From positions 1 to 64,000 of the forward strand of contig CALWZC010000005.1 of the NCBI GenBank assembly GCA_944385935.1: a stretch of 64,000 nucleotides of DNA, given 5' to 3'. Positions 24,321 through 31,581 of the stretch are shown here, piece after piece. The DNA comes from an uncultured Anaerofilum sp. GTDB lineage: Bacteria > Bacillota > Clostridia > Oscillospirales > Ruminococcaceae. A model generated the notes under the pieces. The model was not told the DNA's origin and did no database searches. It saw only the letters and a list, made by a program, of their open reading frames with translations. Every line of letters begins with the position of its first letter. Within the stretch, counting starts at the first letter, position 1. A program made the translations under genes and the position numbers.

Positions 24321-25054
24321 TGGGAATGACAGAGCGTACAGCCCTATTGCTGGGGGAAGAGGGAATCCAGCGGTTACAGCAAGCAAAGGTGCTGGTGTTT
24401 GGTCTGGGTGGAGTAGGCAGCTACACCGCAGAAGCACTGGCGCGCAGTGGTATTGGCAGCCTAACCTTGGTGGATGATGATGTAGTGTCTGAAAGTAACC
24501 TCAATAGACAGTTGGTGGCTTTGTATAGTACCATAGGAAAACCAAAAACACAGGTGGCAAAGGAGAGAATTGCAGACATTTCTCCTACATGCAAGGTAGA
24601 AACAGTGCAGATGTTTTATACCCCAGAAACGGCGGATTCTTTACCCTTTGAAGGTTATGATTACATTGTGGATGCCATTGACACTGTAAGCGCAAAGTTG
24701 GAAATTTTACAGCGTGCAACACAAGCAGGAGTTCCCGTTATTAGCTGCATGGGCACAGGTAACAAGCTGCATCCAGAAAAGTTGTGTGTTACAACCATAG
24801 AGCAGACACAAGGGTGCCCCCTTGCCCGTGTAATGCGTCGAGAATGTAAACAGCGTGGTCTAAAAAATATTAAGGTGGTGTACTCCACCGAACCGGCCAT
24901 TTCTCACAAGGGAAATACCATGCCCCAGCAGAGTAATCAACAACGAACAGGTAACCCCAAAAAAAGCACACCGGGAAGTGTGGCATTTGTGCCCGGCTGT
25001 GCAGGGCTGATGTTGGCAGCAGAAGTGGTGCGAGCCATCAGCCGTGTAGAATAA
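24320..25054 (+). CDS. tcdA: tRNA threonylcarbamoyladenosine dehydratase
   Basis: 244 residues of the ThiF/MoeB/E1 superfamily. The ATP-binding glycine motif GLGGVGSYTAEALARSG (~29-45), VDDD and NLNRQ are characteristic of TcdA (CsdL/YgdL). It adenylates and cyclises t6A37 of ANN-decoding tRNAs to ct6A. The C-terminal PGSVAFVPGCAG block also fits. Length is normal. Start overlaps the upstream stop; an in-frame ATG two codons later is equally possible. Confidence 0.9.
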   Translation: MGMTERTALLLGEEGIQRLQQAKVLVFGLGGVGSYTAEALARSGIGSLTLVDDDVVSESNLNRQLVALYSTIGKPKTQVAKERIADISPTCKVETVQMFYTPETADSLPFEGYDYIVDAIDTVSAKLEILQRATQAGVPVISCMGTGNKLHPEKLCVTTIEQTQGCPLARVMRRECKQRGLKNIKVVYSTEPAISHKGNTMPQQSNQQRTGNPKKSTPGSVAFVPGCAGLMLAAEVVRAISRVE

Positions 25055-25055
25055 A

Positions 25056-25085
25056 TAAAAGGGCACAATATCGCCCGTTTTAAAA
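25056..25085 (+). terminator. Weak terminator after tcdA
   Basis: A short GGGC/GCCC stem flanked by AAAA and GTTTT. Stem is short, so readthrough into gldA is likely. Confidence 0.4.
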
Positions 25086-25105
25086 AATAAGGATGGAAGA
25101 AACAA

Positions 25106-26203
25106 ATGAATGGAAAACGGGTAATTGTGAATGTAGCCCCTACAAAGTATGTGCAAAAAGCAGGTGTTTTGCGTGAACTGGGAAAATGGTGCAAACCACT
25201 GGGACAAGGTGGAACTGTACTGGTGGTGGCAACCAATCACATTCTAAAAGAACAGGGTGTTGCAATTAAAGCGGGATTTACACGCAGTGGGGTTCGGACT
25301 GAAATAGAAGAGTTTGGCGGTGAATGTAGCAACGAAGAAATTGACCGCTTACGTGGCATTATGACAAAAAACCACTGTACCTTAGTTGTAGGAATTGGTG
25401 GGGGAAAGGTTATGGATACCGTAAAAGCAGTTGCCCATTTTGCCCAAACTCCTGTGGCAGTTGCCCCTACAGCCGCTTCCAGTGATGCTCCATGCAGTGC
25501 ATTGGCAGTTCTGTATACAAAAGATGGATTGCTAGATAGGTATTTACCCTTGAATCAAAATCCGCAGTTGGTTCTTGCAGATAGTGCAGTGATTGCCGAA
25601 GCCCCTCCACGGCTATTGGTAGCTGGAATGGGGGATGCTCTTTCCACATGGTACGAAGCCAAAGCCTGTAGTTTATCCCATGGAAAAACCAGTGCTGGCG
25701 GAACTTGTGGAGCTGGTGCCCTTGCTTTAGCAAGGGGATGTAGGGATATTCTTTTCGCCTGTGGTAGCAAAGCCTTGGAAGATGTAAAGGCAGGGCGTTT
25801 AACTGGTGCAGTAGAACAGGTGATTGAAGTAAATTTGTATCTCAGTGGATTGGGTTTTGAAAGCGGAGGTCTTGCGACTGCACATGCAGTATGTAACGGA
25901 TTTACAGAGTTAGGAGCTTGCCCCTCTGCTATGCATGGGGAACTGGTAGCCTTTGGCACATTGGTACAGCTTGCTTTGGAAAAAGACCAAAATGAGCTGT
26001 TGAGCGTAATGCAATTCTGTAAAGATGTAGGATTACCCACCAGTTTGGAGGATTTGGATTGTGCCGGATTGGGGGAAGAACTTTTGCTTTTGGCAGCAGA
26101 AAAGGCATGTGAAGAAAAAAATAGTATGAAAAATATGCCATTCCCTGTTTCTCCCACAGAACTTTGTAGAGCAATTTTGACGGTAGACCGTCTAGGCCGC
26201 TAA
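25106..26203 (+). CDS. gldA: Glycerol dehydrogenase
   Basis: 365 residues, iron/zinc-type alcohol dehydrogenase fold of the GldA branch. GGGK at 98-101 binds NAD; metal ligands are D177 (GMGDALST), H260 (TAHAVCNG) and H277 (AMHGELVAFG). It interconverts glycerol and dihydroxyacetone with NAD. The ATG follows AAGGATGGAAG. No dihydroxyacetone kinase is adjacent. A strong terminator follows. Some family members act on other small diols or hydroxyketones. Confidence 0.9.
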   Translation: MNGKRVIVNVAPTKYVQKAGVLRELGKWCKPLGQGGTVLVVATNHILKEQGVAIKAGFTRSGVRTEIEEFGGECSNEEIDRLRGIMTKNHCTLVVGIGGGKVMDTVKAVAHFAQTPVAVAPTAASSDAPCSALAVLYTKDGLLDRYLPLNQNPQLVLADSAVIAEAPPRLLVAGMGDALSTWYEAKACSLSHGKTSAGGTCGAGALALARGCRDILFACGSKALEDVKAGRLTGAVEQVIEVNLYLSGLGFESGGLATAHAVCNGFTELGACPSAMHGELVAFGTLVQLALEKDQNELLSVMQFCKDVGLPTSLEDLDCAGLGEELLLLAAEKACEEKNSMKNMPFPVSPTELCRAILTVDRLGR

Positions 26204-26218
26204 AAAGTATCATTACAT

Positions 26219-26259
26219 AAAAATAGAGGTGGATTTTTTGAAATCCACCTCTATTTTTT
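26219..26259 (+). terminator. Terminator of gldA
   Basis: AAATAGAGGTGGATTT and its perfect complement with a 4-base loop and a T run; the mirror A run makes it usable by the convergent chemoreceptor gene. Confidence 0.9.
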
Positions 26260-26295
26260 GCATATACAGATATTGTAATATGTTCTAATAAAAAT

Positions 26296-27633
26296 TTATC
26301 TTTCGCTTAGCTGATGGAGGAGAACAGCTTGCTGGGAAAGTGTGCGACTGGTAGCAGCACTTTCTTGGGCAGAAGCTGCCATAGTTTGAATAAGCTCGGA
26401 GATTTGTACAACCTCTCCATTGATATGGTTTACCATAGATGTTTGGTCATTGGTTTTATCTGAAATATCAAATGCCTTTTGTGTAACAGATTCAGCACTT
26501 GTTTGAATTTGTTCCAAAGCCTGTGCAGTTTCTTCTGCTACGGTATCGCCATGTTGGATAGCACTTAAACAGTCGGCAATTAGGTGGGTTGTGCTTTTGG
26601 CAGCATCAGCCGAACGGCTAGCAAGGCTGCGCACTTCATCTGCCACAACTGCAAAGCCTTTTCCAGCGGCTCCTGCCCTTGCCGCCTCCACAGCGGCATT
26701 CAATGCCAAAATATTGGTTTGGAATGCAATATCCTCAATGGTTTTGATGATTTTTTCAATAGAAAGGGAGCTGGCACGAATGCGTTCAACAGCCTGTAAC
26801 ATATCATGCATGTGCTTTGTACCAATAGATACATATTCAGTCATTTTTTGAGACTCTTCCCGAACTTGCTGGGCTTGTTTAGCAGTATCTTGAATATGGG
26901 CAGTCATCTCGCCCATTGCCTCAGTAACACTTTGGATGGATTGAGCTTGTGTAGATGTACCTGTTGCCAGAGTGTCCGATTGTCCAGCAAGCTGTTGTGC
27001 ATCTGCACTAACATGAGTGGAAATGGATTGCATTTGCTCCAGAAGATGCACCTGTTTTTCCATCACTTCACGTTCTTGGTCACGGTGTGCATTCAGTTCC
27101 TGAACCAAAAGTTCTGATTCTTGATGTTCCTTTGCTGCTTGTGCTAGGTAGGAATTTCCATATTTGATGGCTTGGTAAACCAGAAAAAAACAGATGGCAA
27201 CAGCAAGAGAAGATTCTATCATGGTAAAAATAGGGGCAATCCATGTTCCAGATAATAGGGACATGGCAATATAATCTGCTACATATGTAATAAAACTGAC
27301 CACAAAGCCAAATTTCAATAGATTCATGTCAAAGAAAAGGGCAAATAAAGTTCCTGTGCAAATAAAAAATACACCTGAAACAGCAAAATTCATGGATGCC
27401 ATTTGTGTAAAGAAAACAAGCAAGTTGATGCATATTACCGTATAGTAGCAGAAAAAACGCACATTTTTTTCATTTGCCAGTGTACGAGAGGGGATAAAAA
27501 CTGCCGCTGTAAACACTAATATACTTAGAGATACAGCAAAGTTTTGTTCTATCACATAAAGTAAAGAAAAAATAACACCAGAGATACCCACCACAAGGCA
27601 GGAAAGCCGCAATAATGAAAGTTTGTTGTTCAT
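26296..27633 (-). CDS. Methyl-accepting chemotaxis protein
   Basis: 445 residues. About six closely spaced hydrophobic segments fill the first ~170 residues with no large extracytoplasmic sensor. Then comes a coiled-coil region and the MCP signalling domain, whose tip is the conserved [19 protein letters not shown] with [12 protein letters not shown]. It should control CheA activity; the sensing module is within the membrane or at its surface, unlike the usual Cache-type receptors. No che or flagellar gene is near, so whether the cell is motile cannot be told here. Confidence 0.9.
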   Translation of the reverse strand: MNNKLSLLRLSCLVVGISGVIFSLLYVIEQNFAVSLSILVFTAAVFIPSRTLANEKNVRFFCYYTVICINLLVFFTQMASMNFAVSGVFFICTGTLFALFFDMNLLKFGFVVSFITYVADYIAMSLLSGTWIAPIFTMIESSLAVAICFFLVYQAIKYGNSYLAQAAKEHQESELLVQELNAHRDQEREVMEKQVHLLEQMQSISTHVSADAQQLAGQSDTLATGTSTQAQSIQSVTEAMGEMTAHIQDTAKQAQQVREESQKMTEYVSIGTKHMHDMLQAVERIRASSLSIEKIIKTIEDIAFQTNILALNAAVEAARAGAAGKGFAVVADEVRSLASRSADAAKSTTHLIADCLSAIQHGDTVAEETAQALEQIQTSAESVTQKAFDISDKTNDQTSMVNHINGEVVQISELIQTMAASAQESAATSRTLSQQAVLLHQLSER

Positions 27634-27818
27634 TGTTTTGTGCAGAAATAGAATTAGAGACCTATTTCTGTATTCACCTCACTTCTTTAGTTTTTACAAA
27701 ACGATTCCTATATAAACCCATTTCCTACCCATTGTAACAAAAAAATAAAGTGTCATCAAGAAATATTGTTTCATGACTAAGGTTACAAAATTGTCATAAA
27801 TAAAAATAAACAAAACAA

Positions 27819-27853
27819 AAAACGCATTCAGACAACTTTGTCTAAATGCGTTT
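27819..27853 (-). terminator. Terminator of tRNA-Tyr
   Basis: On the minus strand a ~16-bp stem (AAACGCATTTAGACAA and its near complement) begins right after the tRNA CCA and ends in TTTTTT. Confidence 0.85.
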
Positions 27854-27938
27854 TGGTGGGAGATGGTGGATTCGAACCACCGAAGGCATAGCCAGCAGAT
27901 TTACAGTCTGTCCCCTTTGGCCACTCGGGAAATCTCCC
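27854..27938 (-). tRNA. tRNA-Tyr (anticodon GTA)
   Basis: 85 bases, class II with long variable arm. Acceptor GGGAGAT/ATCTCCC, anticodon loop CTGTAAA, T loop TTCGAAT, discriminator A and encoded CCA. Confidence 0.96.
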
Positions 27939-28072
27939 ATATTCTTCTGTGCACCAATTGAGTGCTTGTTTATTATAGCAATTCTTTTGTAAAAATGCAA
28001 GAGGTTTTTTGAAAAAAATTTATATTTTTTTGTTGGCTATATTCTTATGATGAAAAAATACAAAAAATAGCA

Positions 28073-28117
28073 CAACCAACCTGCCGCAACAGTGTTTGTT
28101 TCTGGCAGATTGGTTGT
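28073..28117 (-). terminator. Terminator of the GH13 gene
   Basis: CAACCAACCTGCC and GGCAGATTGGTTG pair with one mismatch; a T-rich tract follows on the minus strand. Confidence 0.7.
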
Positions 28118-28145
28118 ATAAATACAAAGCGATAAACTTGCGGCC

Positions 28146-29459
28146 TTATCGCTCCATTTCCCAATAGAATGCGCTATAAGGAGGTAGTGTACTGCCTCCT
28201 CCAAAATCGTGAGTTTTTCCAGAAATATAATCTACAGCCATTCCACAACCGGCATCAAAATGGGCAGTATAGGGCTGGTCATCAATATTGATGGCAACTA
28301 GAACACGCTCTTCTGGTGTCTTTCGTTCAAAAATAATCTGCCGGTTTGTTAAAACCACATTACGATAGGAGCCATAGCACAATGCTTTGCTTTCCTTGTG
28401 GGCTTTGCTTAGTGCTGCAATCCAATCAGTGAGGGAAGACCATTCTGGTTGTTCCAATGCGGGACGGAGGGGAGCATCTCCAGAGTGCTCCTTTTTTCCA
28501 GTGATTCCCCATTCACTTCCATAGTAGATTGCGGGCACACCGGGCATTCCAAACAACATAGCATAAGCCAAGGGCAAATGTTTTTCATTGGTCAGTTGGC
28601 TTGCAATGCGGGTGACATCGTGATTATCCAGAAAGGCAAGCAAGTGAGCCCCTTTGTAAAGAGTCCATTCCTCTGGACCAAATTGACGGGCTAAGCTGTG
28701 GGCAATTTCAAACATATTCATGGAATTAAAACTTGACCACAAACCTTTGTAGCATTCATAGTTGGTTACAGAGTGGCACATATCCGGTGCCATCCACTGT
28801 TTGTAATCTCCATGGAGGGTTTCACCCATCAGCACAAAATCGGGTTTTAGGCTAGTGGTAAACCCTTGTAATTGGCGCAGATAATGCTGAGGCAGGCAAT
28901 AGGCAACATCCAAACGCAACCCATCAATATCAAATTGTTCTACCCAAGAACGGATGGCATCAAATTGGTGTTGTACAACATCAGGATGATTGAGGTTTAG
29001 TTTTACCAGCTCATTGTGACCTTCCCAGCCTTCGTACCAGAAACCGTCATTGTAGTTGGTGTTTCCACCAAAGTCAATATGGAACCAGTCTTTGTAGGGG
29101 GTATCCCATTTTTTTTGTTGCACATCTTGAAATGCCCAAAATCCACGCCCCACATGATTAAAAACACCGTCCAACATTACCCGAATGCCAGCGTCATGAA
29201 AGGCTTTGCACACTTTGGCAAAATCTTCGTTGGTGCCAAGACGAGCATCTAAACGAAAATAATCACGAGTATCATACCCGTGGCGGTCACTTTCAAAGAC
29301 TGGGTTAAATAAAACAGTGTCAGCTCCTGTTTTTTTAATATGCTCTACCCAATCAAGAATTTTCAAAATTCTGCTTTCTTTGTCGCCTGTGTTATCCTCT
29401 GGGGCACCACAAAGGCCCAAAGGATAAATTTGGTATATTACAGCTTCATCAAACCACAC
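28146..29459 (-). CDS. GH13 alpha-amylase-family glycosidase (cyclomaltodextrinase-like)
   Basis: 437 residues, essentially only the GH13 barrel and short C-terminal domain. The conserved regions are DGVFNHVG (~97-104), GLRLDVAY with nucleophile D184, LMGETLHG with acid/base E213, and FLDNHD with D281. No signal peptide, so it works in the cytoplasm on imported maltodextrins or related alpha-glucans. Compared with neopullulanases and cyclomaltodextrinases (~580 residues) it lacks the N-terminal domain. Single-gene unit; a substrate transporter is not adjacent. Confidence 0.88.
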   Translation of the reverse strand: MWFDEAVIYQIYPLGLCGAPEDNTGDKESRILKILDWVEHIKKTGADTVLFNPVFESDRHGYDTRDYFRLDARLGTNEDFAKVCKAFHDAGIRVMLDGVFNHVGRGFWAFQDVQQKKWDTPYKDWFHIDFGGNTNYNDGFWYEGWEGHNELVKLNLNHPDVVQHQFDAIRSWVEQFDIDGLRLDVAYCLPQHYLRQLQGFTTSLKPDFVLMGETLHGDYKQWMAPDMCHSVTNYECYKGLWSSFNSMNMFEIAHSLARQFGPEEWTLYKGAHLLAFLDNHDVTRIASQLTNEKHLPLAYAMLFGMPGVPAIYYGSEWGITGKKEHSGDAPLRPALEQPEWSSLTDWIAALSKAHKESKALCYGSYRNVVLTNRQIIFERKTPEERVLVAINIDDQPYTAHFDAGCGMAVDYISGKTHDFGGGSTLPPYSAFYWEMER

Positions 29460-29560
29460 ACCATAACCCTCCTAATATGTTTTATTATGTAGGTAGTATA
29501 AGATGATTATAGGGGTTCTATGCCTTGGTGTCAAACTGCAAAAATAAATTTGAATAAAAA

Positions 29561-29605
29561 TACTTGACTTTATCAAATTGTTGAGATATACTTGATTTTA
29601 TCAAA
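29561..29605. promoter_or_regulatory. Two MarR operators over the promoter
   Basis: Two nearly identical 17-bp sites, TACTTGA(C/T)TTTATCAAA, at 29561-29577 and 29589-29605, 28 bp apart. Each contains the palindrome TTGA-N5-TCAA. They cover the -35 box (TTGACT, 29564-29569), and the -10 box (TATACT, 29587-29592; spacer 17). Binding would block transcription of the MarR gene and the following gene. Confidence 0.75.
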
Positions 29606-29622
29606 TAAAAGGAGGGAATCTT

Positions 29623-30075
29623 TTGCACCTAAAATCTTTTGCGTTTTACATTGCCCTTCTGCGAAAAGATTTTGTGGCATATTGTTCGGAACGATTGGCA
29701 GAATTGGGAGTGACCTATGGACAGCTTTTTATACTGATTTATATTAGCAAAAGGAGAGAATGTTCTCCCAAGGATATCTGTGAATTTTTAAAACTGGATG
29801 CTGGACAAATGAACCGAACCCTTTCCAAGTTGATAGAAAACGATTGTATCACCCAAAGAAAGAGCACAAAGGACAAAAGGGCAAATATTGTTAGTCTTAC
29901 AGAAAAAGGTAGCAACATTGTGGAAATTAGCCATAGCCTTTTTTATCAGTGGGATGAAAAAGTGCTTGCTGGAATGGATGAAACTAGCCGTCAAACACTG
30001 CTGGAGTGTATGCAATCCATTACATTACATCAAAATTACACCATGGAGGAAAAGAAACATGAGCAAGCTGAATGA
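29623..30075 (+). CDS. MarR-family transcriptional regulator
   Basis: 150 residues from a TTG with GGAGGG about six bases upstream. The winged helix spans ~30-110: CSPKDICEFLKLDAGQMNRTLSKLIE as helix-turn-helix and KSTKDKRANIVSLTEKG as wing. Two matching operators lie on its promoter, so autorepression is very likely. Its last 17 bases overlap the next gene, whose product is the probable target of regulation. Confidence 0.87.
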   Translation: MHLKSFAFYIALLRKDFVAYCSERLAELGVTYGQLFILIYISKRRECSPKDICEFLKLDAGQMNRTLSKLIENDCITQRKSTKDKRANIVSLTEKGSNIVEISHSLFYQWDEKVLAGMDETSRQTLLECMQSITLHQNYTMEEKKHEQAE

Positions 30076-30613
30076 ATTTGTAGAAATAATTACCGGAAAC
30101 TTTAACAATGCCCAACAATTTGAGCAGATGAAAGCACAAGGGAAAGAGTTTCCCTATGCAGAACATGTAAATACTGCATGCAATGACAAAATTACAAATT
30201 TGCCAGAGGATTTTGCAGGAATCTTTATGGTGGAAGAAAGCTATTACACTGCCAATGGAAATACCCATGCCAGCCCACATCTGTTTTTGTTTACCCAAGA
30301 AGGAGCAGATATAAAGCTGACCTCCTACGAATTGCCAGAGGGATATGACAAAAATAGTTTCACTTATAAGGATTTGCAACAGGTGGATTATTCCCAATTA
30401 AAAGTGTCAGAAAAATTTACCCCTGCACTGTACACCGAAAAGGAGGGTGTATGGGAAGGAGGCAGCACTAGCATGTTTTCTCCGGTGCTGAAGTTTACTC
30501 TTTTCGAAAGATTCTCCAAAGAGTGCCTAGAAGTAAGTGAGAGCATGGAAGTGAATGGCAAAAAAACCTTTGGATATGATGAGCCCATTTTGTACAGACC
30601 AGTACAAGCATAA
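30059..30613 (+). CDS. Conserved hypothetical protein, MarR-operon partner
   Basis: 184 residues from the ATG at 30059 with GGAGG upstream, overlapping marR by 17 bases. Soluble, acidic, without signal peptide. It is rich in aromatic residues and predicted strands, with an HVN, CND and ASPHLFLFTQE block and a conserved-looking end (SMEVNGKKTFGYDEPILY). The feel is of a barrel-like ligand-binding or heme/chromophore-type fold, but I do not recognise a named function. A MarR regulator in the same transcript suggests it responds to a small phenolic, oxidant or heme-like compound. Confidence 0.7.
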   Translation: MSKLNEFVEIITGNFNNAQQFEQMKAQGKEFPYAEHVNTACNDKITNLPEDFAGIFMVEESYYTANGNTHASPHLFLFTQEGADIKLTSYELPEGYDKNSFTYKDLQQVDYSQLKVSEKFTPALYTEKEGVWEGGSTSMFSPVLKFTLFERFSKECLEVSESMEVNGKKTFGYDEPILYRPVQA

Positions 30614-30761
30614 AAAAATAATTTGTCAAGTACCAATTTTGTTGTGTCAAGCAGCAAAAACCAGTATAGAAAAGGTGTTGCCTTTGGTGTAGAATAAGGG
30701 TGTAACCACATTCGATATTTTCTCACACAAGATATCACAATTCCTTTTCTCTTCAACAAAT

Positions 30762-30808
30762 AAACCGATGGAAGTTTTTCTTTTTGAAAAAGCATCCATC
30801 GGTTTGTT
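30762..30808. terminator. Bidirectional terminator
   Basis: AAACCGATGGA at 30762-30772 pairs with TCCATCGGTTT at 30795-30805; T-rich on both strands, between convergent transcription units. Confidence 0.8.
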
Positions 30809-30810
30809 TC

Positions 30811-31386
30811 TTATTCTAAAGTATAGTTACCATAGAGGATATTTTGTATCATCTGAAAGGTAATTGTAGTCATATGTTGGGGAGATTCCTTGCACCCCTT
30901 TGCAATCCATTCTTTTATCAGTCCCAAACATCCTGTAGCACAAAAGGAAAATGTGTATTGGGCGTCTTGTTGCCGTTGGGGAAATGCTGTTTGCAATGCT
31001 TGCAGGCTGTAACTGGAAATCATCTCCTCAATGCGACGCAAAAAAGCAGGGCTACCATTGGGGCCAATTAGAGCAGCGCAAATTTCTTGGTTTTGATAAA
31101 GAATGGTAAAAACATCCTCAAAAAAAGGCAGTCCATTTTGTGTAAAAGGGGTTATCAAATGGCTCTGCACAGCTTGTTCTACTTCTTCAAATAGTTCTGT
31201 TTGGATATGTTCCATTAAATCGTAAATATCAGAATAGTGCAGATAAAAGGTGGAACGGTTGATGTCTGATACCTGTACCAGTTCGGTGACTGTAATTTCC
31301 TCCAAGGGCTTTTGTTGTAGCAAAGTTGCCAACCCTTTGCGCAATAAAGTTTTTGTTCTGCGAATTCGACGCTCTATGGTAAACAC
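30811..31386 (-). CDS. TetR-family regulator of the YhgE/Pip gene
   Basis: About 191 residues from the GTG at 31386. The longer frame to 31551 runs through its own promoter, so it is rejected; the GTG overlaps GGGAG, so the start is uncertain. Helix-turn-helix near residues 20-50 (ITVTELVQVSDINRSTFYLHYSDIYDL), the YhgE-associated TetR type. Divergent from the YhgE gene with a perfect 6-4-6 palindrome between them, overlapping this gene's -35 box. It should repress both genes. Ligand unknown; the C-terminal domain has several aromatic and cysteine residues. Confidence 0.8.
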   Translation of the reverse strand: MFTIERRIRRTKTLLRKGLATLLQQKPLEEITVTELVQVSDINRSTFYLHYSDIYDLMEHIQTELFEEVEQAVQSHLITPFTQNGLPFFEDVFTILYQNQEICAALIGPNGSPAFLRRIEEMISSYSLQALQTAFPQRQQDAQYTFSFCATGCLGLIKEWIAKGCKESPQHMTTITFQMIQNILYGNYTLE

Positions 31387-31409
31387 TCCCAGTTGTAAAC
31401 AATTTTTGA

Positions 31410-31439
31410 ATATTATACAAATCCTGTTGTGAATGTCCA
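31410..31439 (-). promoter_or_regulatory. Promoter of the TetR gene
   Basis: On the minus strand TGGACA, a 16-base spacer and TATAAT. The -35 box is one half of the palindrome at 31434-31449. Confidence 0.55.
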
Positions 31440-31449
31440 TTTTTGGACA
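31434..31449. promoter_or_regulatory. TetR operator
   Basis: Perfect TGTCCA-N4-TGGACA in the divergent region, overlapping the leftward -35 box and upstream of the rightward promoter. Confidence 0.6.
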
Positions 31450-31469
31450 AATACAAAAAAATCTGTTGG

Positions 31470-31498
31470 TTGTATGTGGCATTTCAATAAAGTATAAT
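31470..31498 (+). promoter_or_regulatory. Promoter of the YhgE/Pip gene
   Basis: TTGTAT, 17-base spacer, TATAAT. Confidence 0.55.
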
Positions 31499-31581
31499 TC
31501 TCTTTGCGATAAAATGCAAGACCAGCAAGCTGCACAGGTTTTGTATTTCAATTTTAGCAGGAAAGAAGGATTTTTCAGGCT

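Noticed and set aside
31387..31551. Longer N-terminus of the TetR regulator
   Set aside because: This stretch holds the operator and both promoter boxes, and the extra residues are not TetR-like.
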